Shown here: piece by piece, positions 1-7,993 of the stretch
Layout of the letters: the number at the start of each line of letters is the position of its first letter
Numbering within the stretch: position 1 is the stretch's first letter
Assembly: GCA_035943195.1 (NCBI GenBank)
Contig: DASZCK010000071.1
Coordinates: 1 to 20,655, forward strand
Length of the DNA: 20,655 nt
Origin: DAIDKA01 sp035943195
GTDB taxonomy: Bacteria; Pseudomonadota; Gammaproteobacteria; Steroidobacterales; Steroidobacteraceae
Direction: 5' to 3'
Notes under the pieces: generated by a model
Seen by the model: the letters and a program-made list of their open reading frames with translations, nothing else
Database searches by the model: none
What the model was told of the DNA's origin: nothing
Made by a program: the position numbers and the translations under genes

Positions 1-1
1 C

Positions 2-463
2 GTCACTACCGTGCGCACTGACATCGGGGTCCCGAATGGTCCCTGCTTTTTTGCCGACGGGACCCTGCTTACCACGGACTCGGCGCGCGGCTGCATCACC
101 GCCCTCACGCTGGACGAGGATGGCAACCCGCAAGCGGAACAGACCTTCGCCCAGTTCAAACCCAGCCAGGGCTATCCGGATGGCATGACGGTGGATGCCC
201 AGGACCATGTGTGGATCGCTTTTTGGGACGGCTGGTGTGTCCGGCGGCTGTCCCGAACCGGACAGATCATGACCGAGATTGCCCTTCCCGTGCAGCGGCC
301 CACCTGTCCGGTCTTCGGCGGCGCCGCCCTGGATCAGCTTTTCATCACCAGCGCCACCACCGGTCTGTCGGCGCAGCAACTTCGTGCACAGCCCTTCGCG
401 GGCGGCCTGCTGCGCCTGACACCCGGCGTATGCGGCCGCGACTCACACACGTTCAGGGGTTAG
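2..463 (+). CDS. SMP-30/gluconolactonase-family sugar lactonase, 5' truncated by window edge
   Basis: The reading frame is open to the left edge, so only the C-terminal half (about 154 residues) is present; the GTG at 11 is an internal codon. Visible family signatures are the beta-propeller stretch V-PNGPCFFADGTL followed by TTDSARG, and YPDGMTVDAQDHVWIAFWDG, which carries Asp and Asn/Asp positions that bind the divalent metal in SMP-30 enzymes. The ending GGLLRLTPGVCG...FRG matches the usual family terminus. SMP-30 lactonases open aldonolactones to aldonic acids. Beside a xylonate-type dehydratase, a xylonolactonase or arabinonolactonase role is the natural inference (Caulobacter XylC belongs to this family). 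The gene converges on the sugar permease, and their 3' ends overlap by 21 bp. Confidence 0.85.
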   Translation, partial: VTTVRTDIGVPNGPCFFADGTLLTTDSARGCITALTLDEDGNPQAEQTFAQFKPSQGYPDGMTVDAQDHVWIAFWDGWCVRRLSRTGQIMTEIALPVQRPTCPVFGGAALDQLFITSATTGLSAQQLRAQPFAGGLLRLTPGVCGRDSHTFRG

Positions 464-1687
464 CTCACGAGAACCCCATAGCGCGTAATAAATCACGTAC
501 AGCTCGCACGCCGCCGTCAGCAAGAAGGAGTGCTGCAGGCCAAAGTGATCGGCCAGCCACCCTTGCACGATGACCAGCGCGCCACCCGCGATGGCCATGA
601 TCAGCAATCCCGAGCCCTCCTCGGTCAGTGGACCTAGGCCGCGAATGCCCAGTGTGAAGATGGTGGGGAACATGATGGAGTGAAAGAGGCCGACCAGGAT
701 CAATGCCGCCATGGCGATCGGGCCGTGGGCAAAGCAGGTGACCAGCACGGTGACCAGTGCTGCCGTGGCAAACCCACCCAGAACCCGCTCGCTGGGTATG
801 AAGCGCATCATCACACTGCCGGCAAAGCGCCCCACCATCATTCCGCCCCACAGCAGAAACAGATAGTGCGAGGCCTGTTCGTGAGTCAGGTTGCCGATGG
901 TGGGCTCGGAGACGAAGTTGATGAAGAGATTTGAGACGCCGATCTCGGCGATCAAGTAGATGAAGATTGCCGGCACCCCGAGCACGAGATTCCGATGGCG
1001 CCACAATGAATGGGCACGACGTTCCTGCGCCGACGCCCGGCGGGTGTGCGCACCCATGTCCGGCAACCGGGCGCGGGCAATGACCGCCGCAAGCACGAGC
1101 AGGACCGCGGCGACGATCAGATAGGGCAGCTGTACCGCCCGCGCATCCATGAGCCGCTCTGCCGCCGAGGCCACGCCAGTCAAGGAGGTGCCGGAAATGG
1201 ATCGCCCCAGGATCAGGTAGCCGCCGAAGAGCGGCGCCAGAGTGGTACCCAGGGAGTTGAATGCCTGCACGAAATTCAGCCGCGAAGCCGCACGATCTGC
1301 CGGGCCGACCACCGCCACGTAAGGATTGGCCGCCACCTGCAGCAAGGTGATGCCGCAGGCAATTACGAACAGTGCCATTAAGGTCACCCCGTACGATGGC
1401 AGGCGGGCCGCCGGAATCATCAGCAGCGCCCCGACCGCCATGATGGTGAGACCCGTCAGCAGCGAGCGACGGTAGCCAATGCCTTCGATGAGTTTGGCCG
1501 ATGGGATGGAGGCCACGAAGTAGGCAATGAACCACACCGACTCGATCAGGGTGGTCTCGAAGTAGTTCAGGTCGAACACGCTGCGCAGATGCGGCAGCAG
1601 CGTGTTGTTGATGACGGTGATGAAACCCCAGATGAAGAACAAGCTGGCCAGCAGCCGCAGGGCCGCTTTTTCGTCCGCATTTCCCAT
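443..1687 (-). CDS. MFS sugar permease, FHS (FucP/GluP) family
   Basis: A 414-residue hydrophobic protein with about twelve membrane segments, normal for a proton-coupled FHS permease of the inner membrane. Diagnostic family stretches are FFIWGFITVINNTLLPHL near residues 17-34, GYRRS at 71-75 (the loop 2-3 motif), CGITLLQVAANPYVAVVGP at 111-129 and RLNFVQAFNSLGTTLAPLFG at 136-155. FHS members carry L-fucose, glucose, galactose or related sugars. Here the neighbours (xylonate-type dehydratase, arabinofuranosidase) suggest a pentose, but the sequence does not fix the substrate. The ATG at 1687 has AAGGAA upstream. The gene diverges from the aldose epimerase across a 58-bp gap that contains a GTATAC-centred dyad. 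No xylE or araE signature is evident. Confidence 0.9.
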   Translation of the reverse strand: MGNADEKAALRLLASLFFIWGFITVINNTLLPHLRSVFDLNYFETTLIESVWFIAYFVASIPSAKLIEGIGYRRSLLTGLTIMAVGALLMIPAARLPSYGVTLMALFVIACGITLLQVAANPYVAVVGPADRAASRLNFVQAFNSLGTTLAPLFGGYLILGRSISGTSLTGVASAAERLMDARAVQLPYLIVAAVLLVLAAVIARARLPDMGAHTRRASAQERRAHSLWRHRNLVLGVPAIFIYLIAEIGVSNLFINFVSEPTIGNLTHEQASHYLFLLWGGMMVGRFAGSVMMRFIPSERVLGGFATAALVTVLVTCFAHGPIAMAALILVGLFHSIMFPTIFTLGIRGLGPLTEEGSGLLIMAIAGGALVIVQGWLADHFGLQHSFLLTAACELYVIYYALWGSRELTPERV

Positions 1688-1703
1688 GCTGATTCCTTTT
1701 GTC

Positions 1704-1719
1704 GGACTGTATACTATCC
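1704..1719. promoter_or_regulatory. Imperfect GTATAC-centred dyad, candidate FadR-type operator
   Basis: The 16-bp site GGACTGTATACTATCC has outer arms GGA/TCC and the central GTATAC, all symmetric, with two unpaired bases on each side. It lies in the divergent promoter between the permease and the epimerase. GTATAC-centred palindromes are typical of sugar-acid FadR/GntR regulators such as UxuR and ExuR, and a FadR-type regulator is encoded at 4718-5467. The TATACT inside it could also serve as a rightward -10 box. Operator function is inferred. Confidence 0.4.
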
Positions 1720-1745
1720 TGCTCTAGGCACAAGAGGGTCCTGCG

Positions 1746-2897
1746 GTGTCGCACTCAGCATTCGCCATGGCGCGCCGGCTTGTCGCGCTGATTCTCGCGC
1801 TGGCGGTCGCAACCGACGCGCTGGCAGGTGGCGCGCAGCGCAGCGCCTTTGGAACGCTGCCCGATGGCGTTGCGATCGAGGCGGTCACGCTCACCAATGG
1901 CCACGGGATTCGCGCTCGCATCATCAGTTACGGGGCGACACTGCAGTCACTGGAAGCGCCGGACCGCAATGGCCACAGTGCCGATGTGGCGCTGGGCTAC
2001 GATGATCTCGCAGGCTATGTCGACAAGCCCAACTACTACGGCGCCACCATCGGGCGTTTCGCCAATCGCATCGCGGGCGCCCGGTTCTCGCTCGACGGCA
2101 AGCAGTACCAGCTGTCGCGAAACGACAAGAACAATTCGCTGCACGGCGGGGCCAAGGGGTTCGACAAGCGCGTGTGGAAAATCGTCAAGATAGAGGATGG
2201 CCCCACCACCTCGGTCACTCTGGAGCTGACCAGCGCCGCGGGAGACCAGGGATACCCCGGCACCCTCAGGGTCACCACGACATATTCGCTGGATGATGCC
2301 GGAAATCTCGGCATCGAATACTCGGCGGTCACCGACGCTCCCACGGTGGTCAATCTCACCAATCACAGCATCTTCAATCTGGCCGGCGAAGGCAGTCCGG
2401 ACGGTCTTGCCGGACAGCGGTTGACCATTCCCGCCAGCCACTACACGCCGGTCGACGCCGGCCTGATTCCAACCGGCGAGTTGCGCCCGGTAGCCGGGTC
2501 GGTATTCGATTTTACGCACGGCCGGGTGATCAACGAGGGAATTCGCGACGGTCACGACGCACAAATCGTCGCGGGTCGTGGCTATGACCACAACTTCGCA
2601 CTCGATGCCGGCGTGACGCGCGAGCCCAAACTCGCGGCTCGCCTCGAGGATCCCCATTCGGGACGCGTGCTGGAGGTTTGGAGCACTGACCCGGGCCTAC
2701 AGGTGTACACGGGCAACTTCTTGAGCGGTACGCTGCCGGGCAAGCAGGCTCACCTGTATCGCATGGGTGATGGCATCGCGCTGGAACCGCAGCTGTTCCC
2801 GAATGCACCCAATGAACCGCGATTTGCCAGTGCCCGGCTCGATCCCGGTTCGACCTATCACCACCGGATGATTTTCCGCTTCTCCACCCGACACTAA
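1746..2897 (+). CDS. galM: Aldose 1-epimerase (mutarotase), exported
   Basis: A 383-residue GalM-family mutarotase that interconverts alpha and beta anomers of free aldoses. Visible residues are NSLHGG with His133, TNHSIFNL with catalytic His207, and LEPQLFPNAPN with general base Glu347; fold landmarks SYGATL and YYGATIGRFANRI are present. The N-terminus (MARRLVALILALAVATDALAG, residues 8-28) is a Sec signal peptide, so the enzyme likely acts in the periplasm on sugars released from hemicellulose. The GTG start at 1746 is preferred because AGAGGG lies 7 nt upstream; the in-frame ATG at 1767 has no ribosome site and would leave a shorter n-region. The dehydratase gene starts immediately after its TAA, so the two are co-transcribed. 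Confidence 0.93.
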   Translation: MSHSAFAMARRLVALILALAVATDALAGGAQRSAFGTLPDGVAIEAVTLTNGHGIRARIISYGATLQSLEAPDRNGHSADVALGYDDLAGYVDKPNYYGATIGRFANRIAGARFSLDGKQYQLSRNDKNNSLHGGAKGFDKRVWKIVKIEDGPTTSVTLELTSAAGDQGYPGTLRVTTTYSLDDAGNLGIEYSAVTDAPTVVNLTNHSIFNLAGEGSPDGLAGQRLTIPASHYTPVDAGLIPTGELRPVAGSVFDFTHGRVINEGIRDGHDAQIVAGRGYDHNFALDAGVTREPKLAARLEDPHSGRVLEVWSTDPGLQVYTGNFLSGTLPGKQAHLYRMGDGIALEPQLFPNAPNEPRFASARLDPGSTYHHRMIFRFSTRH

Positions 2898-4706
2898 GTG
2901 AGTTCGCCGCGCATGTCACCGAGCCCCAGCAAACTTCGCAGTCGAGCCTGGTTTGATAATCCCGACAACATCGACCTCACGTCGCTGTATCTCGAGCGCT
3001 ATTTGAACTTCGGAATTTCTCTGGACGAATTGCGCTCGGGCAAACCGATTATCGGGATTGCCCAGACCGGCTCCGATCTTGCCCCCTGCAATCGCCATCA
3101 CCTGGTGCTGGCCCAGCGGGTGCGCGAAGGGATCCGTGAAGCCGGCGGCGTTGCCATTGAGTTCCCGGTGCATCCCATCCAGGAGACCGGCAAGCGCCCG
3201 ACGGCGGCGCTGGACCGCAACCTCGCCTACCTGGGGCTGGTGGAAACACTGTTCGGCTATCCGATCGATGGCGTGGTGCTCACGACGGGATGTGACAAGA
3301 CCACTCCCGCCTGCCTCATGGCCGCAGCCACGGTCAACATCCCGGCCATCGCGCTGTCGGTCGGGCCCATGCTCAATGGCTGGTACAAGGGCGAACGCAC
3401 TGGGTCGGGGACGATTGTGTGGAAAGCCCGGCAGATGCTGGCCGCGGGCGACATCGACTCCGAGGGATTCATCAAGCTGGTCGCCTCCTCGGCGCCCTCA
3501 ACCGGTTACTGCAACACCATGGGCACGGCGACCACCATGAATTCGTTGGCCGAGACCTTAGGGATGATGCTGCCCGGCTGCGCGACCATTCCCGCGCCCT
3601 ATCGGGACCGTCAGGAGATGGCCTACCGGACCGGCAAACGCATTGTCGAGCTGGTCCATGAGGATCTGAAACCCTCGGATATCCTGACCCGCGAGGCCTT
3701 CCTGAATGCCATCGTGGTCAGTTCTGCTCTGGGTGGCTCGACCAATGCGCCCATCCATTTGGCGGCCATTGCCAGGCATGCCGGTGTCGAGCTGCACCTG
3801 GATGACTGGCAGACAACAGGACATGGCGTGCCGCTGCTGGTCAACCTGCAACCCGCGGGGGAGTACCTGGGCGAGGACTTCTATCGCGCCGGTGGCGTGC
3901 CGGCCGTCATCAATCAGCTCATGCAGGGTCGGCTGATTCACGAATCCGCCATGACGGTGAGCGGTCGCAGCATTGGCGAGAACTGTCGCGGTGCCTTGAT
4001 AGAAGATGAGCGTGTCATCCGCCCGCTGGCCAGACCGCTGAAAGCCAATGCCGGCTTCATCGTGCTGCGCGGCAATCTGTTTGACGCGGCCATCATGAAG
4101 ACCAGCGTCATCAGTGCCGAGTTCCGCGAGCGCTATCTGTCCAATCCCAACGACCCCGAGGCCATCGAAGGGTCGGCGGTAGTGTTCGACGGGCCGGAAG
4201 ACTATCACCGCCGGATCGACGATCCGGCATTGGGTGTTACCGCGCAGTCGCTGCTGTTCATGCGCGGCGCCGGTCCCATCGGTTATCCCGGCGCCCCCGA
4301 AGTGGTGAACATGCGGCCGCCGGCCTATTTGATCCGCCAGGGCGTTCATTCCTTGCCCTGTATCGGGGATGGCCGCCAATCCGGCACTTCCGCCTCACCT
4401 TCCATCCTCAACGCATCGCCGGAGGCCGCCGTAGGCGGTGGCCTTGCGCTGCTGCGCACCGGAGACCGCGTCCGCATCGACCTTAAGAAAGGAACAGCCG
4501 ACGTACTGATCAGCAACGAAGAACTTGCCGCTCGCCGTCGGGTTCTGAGTGAGGCCGGCGGCTATCCGATGCCCGCCTCCCAGACACCGTGGCAGCAGAT
4601 CCAACGGGCACTGGTGGGGCAATTGGACAGCGGCGCGATTCTCGAAGGCTCCGAGAAGTATCAGCGCATTGCGCAAACGGCCGGCTTGCCCCGGGACAAT
4701 CACTGA
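2898..4706 (+). CDS. xylD: Sugar-acid dehydratase, IlvD/Edd family, XylD-like D-xylonate dehydratase
   Basis: A 602-residue IlvD/Edd dehydratase that should convert D-xylonate (or L-arabinonate) to the 2-keto-3-deoxy acid with a [2Fe-2S] cluster and Mg2+. The cluster cysteines are visible in SDLAPCN (Cys64), TTGCDKTTPA (Cys132) and GYCNTMGTATTMN (Cys205). The overall sequence, from RSRAWFDNPDNIDLTSLYLE to the final LPRDNH, resembles Caulobacter XylD as I remember it and is unlike biosynthetic IlvD. Length is normal for this branch (about 590-600). The GTG at 2898 directly follows the epimerase stop; the ATG at 2913 gives an N-terminus closer to XylD and is a real alternative. Neither has a strong ribosome site. 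The gene converges on the FadR-type regulator with an 11-bp gap. Arabinonate or fuconate as substrate cannot be excluded. Confidence 0.85.
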   Translation: MSSPRMSPSPSKLRSRAWFDNPDNIDLTSLYLERYLNFGISLDELRSGKPIIGIAQTGSDLAPCNRHHLVLAQRVREGIREAGGVAIEFPVHPIQETGKRPTAALDRNLAYLGLVETLFGYPIDGVVLTTGCDKTTPACLMAAATVNIPAIALSVGPMLNGWYKGERTGSGTIVWKARQMLAAGDIDSEGFIKLVASSAPSTGYCNTMGTATTMNSLAETLGMMLPGCATIPAPYRDRQEMAYRTGKRIVELVHEDLKPSDILTREAFLNAIVVSSALGGSTNAPIHLAAIARHAGVELHLDDWQTTGHGVPLLVNLQPAGEYLGEDFYRAGGVPAVINQLMQGRLIHESAMTVSGRSIGENCRGALIEDERVIRPLARPLKANAGFIVLRGNLFDAAIMKTSVISAEFRERYLSNPNDPEAIEGSAVVFDGPEDYHRRIDDPALGVTAQSLLFMRGAGPIGYPGAPEVVNMRPPAYLIRQGVHSLPCIGDGRQSGTSASPSILNASPEAAVGGGLALLRTGDRVRIDLKKGTADVLISNEELAARRRVLSEAGGYPMPASQTPWQQIQRALVGQLDSGAILEGSEKYQRIAQTAGLPRDNH

Positions 4707-4717
4707 TGGGCACCGCT

Positions 4718-5467
4718 TCACTCCTCGATCAGCGAAATCTCGGTGTCCTGCAGCGCCAACGTCACCAGTTCCGCCATCGCCTCGCGCGCCTGTTCCGAAT
4801 CGCCGCGCGCGATGGCCTCGAACAGCGCGCGATGCTCCGGCACCGGGTCGCGCGGCAGCGCCCGCTTGCGCTGTTTGTACAAAGTCGTCCAGGCGATCGC
4901 CGCCATGATGGAACTCGCCAGCGCCACGATGGCTTCGTTCTGGGTAGCCTCGAGCATGATCATGTGGAACTGCTGGTCGGCCTGCCGGCCCGCCTCGCTG
5001 GCCAGTCCATGCTGCGCCATTCGTTCCAGCGCCTCGCCCATCTGTCTTACCTGAGCATCCGCGCGCCGGGTCGCCGCGAGCGCCGCGGCCCCGGGCTCGA
5101 CAATCATTCGCAGTTCGAACAGGTCGCGCAGGAACTTGATGCTCGGTTCTGCCCTGAACTGCCAGGCAAGCAGATCCGGGTCGAGCAGGCTCCACTGCCG
5201 CCTTGGAGTGACCCGGGTCCCCGCCTTGGGTCGCCCCTCCACCAGACCCTTCGCCGCGAGAATCCGAAATGCCTCGCGCAGCGCGGAACGGGAAATCCCG
5301 ATCTGCGCCGCGTATTCCACTTCACCGGGAAACGCATGTCCTTGCGGAAGCTTCCCCGACAGAATCAGAACCGCGAGTTGCTGCGCGACCGATTCACGCA
5401 GGCGCCGGCCACCCCCCGGCTGCATCAGCACGAAAGGCTCCTCCGGATCGAGGCTCTTCGCGGCCAT
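4718..5467 (-). CDS. FadR-family (GntR/FCD) transcriptional regulator
   Basis: A 249-residue regulator. Residues 20-90 form a winged helix-turn-helix of the GntR type (ESVAQQLAVLILSGKLPQG, then ISRSALREAFRILAAKGLVE). Residues 110-240 form an all-helical FCD ligand domain (LRDLFELRMIVEPGAAALAA). Probable metal/ligand residues are Asp164, His168 (ADQQFH) and His212 (PEHRALFEA); a middle histidine present in many FCD proteins is not obvious. FadR-type regulators of this kind sense sugar acids or 2-keto-3-deoxy acids. Its position between the dehydratase and the arabinofuranosidase argues for local control of the pentose genes. The ATG at 5467 has GGGAG 8 nt upstream. A perfect inverted repeat sits in its divergent promoter. 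Confidence 0.9.
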   Translation of the reverse strand: MAAKSLDPEEPFVLMQPGGGRRLRESVAQQLAVLILSGKLPQGHAFPGEVEYAAQIGISRSALREAFRILAAKGLVEGRPKAGTRVTPRRQWSLLDPDLLAWQFRAEPSIKFLRDLFELRMIVEPGAAALAATRRADAQVRQMGEALERMAQHGLASEAGRQADQQFHMIMLEATQNEAIVALASSIMAAIAWTTLYKQRKRALPRDPVPEHRALFEAIARGDSEQAREAMAELVTLALQDTEISLIEE

Positions 5468-5481
5468 GATTGGTCTCCCGA

Positions 5482-5503
5482 TGACGGCTATCCGCAGCCG
5501 TCA
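5482..5503. promoter_or_regulatory. Perfect 8-bp inverted repeat in the regulator/GH51 divergent promoter
   Basis: TGACGGCT and AGCCGTCA are exact inverted copies separated by six bases, lying between the start of the FadR-type regulator (5467) and the GH51 gene (5538). The arms could be an operator for the regulator, 15-36 bp from its start codon, or a hairpin in its leader RNA. The arm sequence differs from the GTATAC site at 1704-1719, so the two sites need not bind the same protein. Confidence 0.45.
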
Positions 5504-5537
5504 CTACATTCGACTGTAACCTACGGCGGGAACTGAC

Positions 5538-7127
5538 ATGAGAACAGCTTTTCTTGCCCCTGCCCTGCCCTGCGTACTGGCACTGCTCGGAGCCGCACCG
5601 GCGCTGGCCGCCCCGGTCGCGGGGACCGTCATCGAAATCCACGTGGACAGCTCGCATCCGGGTCCTAAGATCGACCGCAATATCTTCGGGCAGTTCGCCG
5701 AACACTTGGGCAGCGGCGTCTACGGTGGAATCTGGGTAGGCAAGGGTTCGGCGATCCCCAATGTGCGCGGCATCCGCAGTGACGTCGTGGGCGCGCTGCG
5801 TGACCTGCACGTTCCCAACGTGCGCTGGCCCGGCGGCTGCTTCGGCGATGAATACCATTGGCGCGACGGCATCGGGCCGGCGGCCGCCCGCAGATCAACC
5901 ATCAACGCCAACTGGGGCGGTGCGATCGATACCAACAGCTTCGGTACCGATGAATTCATGGATTTCATCAACCAGATCGGCAGTGAGGCCTACGTTTCGA
6001 TCAACGTCGGCTCCGGCAGTCCGGCCGAGGCGGCGGCCTGGATGGCCTATATGACTGCCCCTGCGGCCACCAGCGCCGGCAAGGAACGGGCGGCGAACGG
6101 TCACCCCGCGCCGTATCGGGTGAAATTCCTGGGTATCGGCAATGAGAGCTGGGGCTGCGGCGGTTCGATGACGCCGGATTACTACGTCAGCCAGCTCAAG
6201 CTCTACGCCCGCTATGTGCGCAACTACAATCCGGCGCAGACGGGCGCTGAGGCTATGCGCCGCGTGTCAGTCGGAGCGGACGGCGGCAAGACCGATTACG
6301 TTGAAGCCGTCATGAAGGCCTGGCATGACAAGGTCTGGAGCTGGGACATCGAGGGACTCTCGCTGCACTCCTACACCACCGTCGGCTGGCCACCCTCCCA
6401 CCCGAGCACCCACTTCGGGGAGCAGGAGTACGCCTCGTTTCTGAAGGACACCCTGGGCATGGATGCCCTGATCGCCAAACACTCCGGGATCATGGACCAG
6501 TACGATCCGCAGAAAAAACTGGGCCTGGTGGTGGACGAATGGGGCGCTTGGCTGGCACCCCTGCCGGGCACCAATCCCGGATTTCTGGTGCAGCAGAATT
6601 CATTGCGGGACGCGATCCTGGCGGCGCTGAACATCGACATCTTTGCGCGTCATGCTGACCGTGTACGCATGGCCAATATCGCGCAGATGATCAATGTCCT
6701 GCAGGCCATGATCATGACCGACCAGGGGCGCATGGTGCTGACGCCGACCTACTTCGTCTTTCGGATGTACGCGCCCTTTCAGGACGCCACGCTGATCCCG
6801 GTCCATCTTGATGCCGGCACCTACAGCTATAAAGACATCAGCCTGCCGCGCGTCGATGCCATTGCCGCACGGGACGCCGCCGGCAAGATCTGGCTCGCTG
6901 TCGTCAATCTGGATTCAACGCGATCGGTCCGGATTCACACTCTCCTGGGCAATACAGCAGTGCGATCCGCGCACGGGCAGGTCCTCACTGCCGCGCAAGT
7001 GGATGCCGTCAACAGTTTTGACTCACCCCATGTGGTGCAACCCGCACCAATCGATGCCGTAACTACCGCAGGCGCGGTGGTGCTCGAATTGCCCGCCAAG
7101 TCAGTATCCGTCGTGCAGGTGCAATAG
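5538..7127 (+). CDS. Alpha-L-arabinofuranosidase, GH51, exported
   Basis: A 529-residue GH51 enzyme that removes L-arabinofuranosyl side chains from arabinoxylan or arabinan oligomers. The acid/base is Glu203 in GIGNESWGCGG and the nucleophile Glu334 in LVVDEWGAWL. The family core also shows NIFGQFAEHLG (49-58) and VRWPGGCFGDEYHWRDGIGP (95-114). A C-terminal beta-sandwich ends in VLELPAKSVSVVQV, the usual GH51 finish. Residues 1-25 (MRTAFLAPALPCVLALLGAA then PALAA) are a Sec signal peptide, so it acts outside the cytoplasm, unlike many bacterial GH51 enzymes. The ATG at 5538 has GGCGGGA upstream. It diverges from the FadR-type regulator and probably supplies arabinose to the neighbouring catabolic genes. 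Confidence 0.93.
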   Translation: MRTAFLAPALPCVLALLGAAPALAAPVAGTVIEIHVDSSHPGPKIDRNIFGQFAEHLGSGVYGGIWVGKGSAIPNVRGIRSDVVGALRDLHVPNVRWPGGCFGDEYHWRDGIGPAAARRSTINANWGGAIDTNSFGTDEFMDFINQIGSEAYVSINVGSGSPAEAAAWMAYMTAPAATSAGKERAANGHPAPYRVKFLGIGNESWGCGGSMTPDYYVSQLKLYARYVRNYNPAQTGAEAMRRVSVGADGGKTDYVEAVMKAWHDKVWSWDIEGLSLHSYTTVGWPPSHPSTHFGEQEYASFLKDTLGMDALIAKHSGIMDQYDPQKKLGLVVDEWGAWLAPLPGTNPGFLVQQNSLRDAILAALNIDIFARHADRVRMANIAQMINVLQAMIMTDQGRMVLTPTYFVFRMYAPFQDATLIPVHLDAGTYSYKDISLPRVDAIAARDAAGKIWLAVVNLDSTRSVRIHTLLGNTAVRSAHGQVLTAAQVDAVNSFDSPHVVQPAPIDAVTTAGAVVLELPAKSVSVVQVQ

Positions 7128-7192
7128 CCAAACGGCTCATCATGTCCCGTTGAATCCTCAGGCCGACCCGCGTACTTTAGCCCGCAAAGTTT

Positions 7193-7984
7193 ATGGCGGA
7201 TGCCAGTGCGATTGGAATGAGACACGTTATCAATACGTCCGCGGTGGCGCTGCTGTGCATACTCTGGTCCGTATCGGTTCATGCGCAGACGGATGAGATT
7301 CAGGTCTACAACGCGGAGATTGCGGCGCCCGGCATTTTCAATCTGACCTTGCACAACAACTACACGCCAGACGGCAGAAGCAGCGCAGAATTCCCGGGCG
7401 CAATCGTTCCCGGGCACGCGCTCAACGGTGTTCCGGAATGGGCCTATGGCGTGACCGACTGGTTCGAGGCCGGATTGTACCTGCCCCTTTACAGCATCAG
7501 CGGCAATGGGGCGTTGACGTTCAATGGTTTCAAGGTGCGCACACTGTTTGTCGAACCGGACGCGGCCGATCAACGATTCTTCTACGGCGTGAACTTTGAG
7601 TTCAGCTGGAACACCGCACACTGGGATCAGAGCCGCCACACCCAGGAGATTCGTCCCATCCTGGGCTGGCACCTGGGCGCCGTCGACCTCATCGTCAACC
7701 CGATTCTCGACAGTTCGTACAATGGCTTCTCGCGGTTTGATTTCGCCCCGGCCACCCGCTTGGCCTACAACCTTGATAAGACCTGGGCGGTTGCGGCCGA
7801 GGAATATGACGACTTCGGTCCGCTGCGCGCCTTTTATTCGTCCTCACAGCAACAGCACCAGCTGTTCGCAGTCTTCGACTACAACGGCAAGCCATGGTCG
7901 ATCGAGGGTGGCGTCGGCGTGGGTCTCACCAGCGCCACCGATCACCTCGTCCTGAAGCTGATTCTGTCGCGCGACTTGAATTGA
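7193..7984 (+). CDS. Exported protein of unknown function, possibly outer-membrane beta-barrel
   Basis: A 263-residue protein with a clear signal peptide (MRHVINTSAVALLCILWSV then SVHAQ) and no cysteine after it. The mature part is rich in aromatic residues and in alternating hydrophobic/polar strands, for example YGVTDWFEAGLYLPLYS, FFYGVNFEFSWN, PATRLAYNLDKTWAVAAEEY and HQLFAVFDYNGKPWSIEGG. That texture suggests a beta-barrel or an outer-membrane porin-like protein, but the C-terminus (SRDLN) lacks the usual final Phe. I do not recognise a named family. The ATG at 7193 is the longest start; the ATG at 7217 would begin directly at the signal peptide and neither has a good ribosome site. The stop lies 9 bp before the cytochrome gene, so the two are likely co-expressed. 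Confidence 0.75.
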   Translation: MADASAIGMRHVINTSAVALLCILWSVSVHAQTDEIQVYNAEIAAPGIFNLTLHNNYTPDGRSSAEFPGAIVPGHALNGVPEWAYGVTDWFEAGLYLPLYSISGNGALTFNGFKVRTLFVEPDAADQRFFYGVNFEFSWNTAHWDQSRHTQEIRPILGWHLGAVDLIVNPILDSSYNGFSRFDFAPATRLAYNLDKTWAVAAEEYDDFGPLRAFYSSSQQQHQLFAVFDYNGKPWSIEGGVGVGLTSATDHLVLKLILSRDLN

Positions 7985-7993
7985 GCAAGGAGA

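Noticed and set aside
465..1754. 429-codon leftward open frame overlapping the sugar permease
   Set aside because: Same strand but another frame; composition is His/Gly/Arg-rich with no membrane segments, while the permease frame has all FHS motifs.
7131..7151. AACGG/CCGTT hairpin after the GH51 gene as terminator
   Set aside because: Only a 5-bp stem with an 11-base loop and no T-run; too weak to call.
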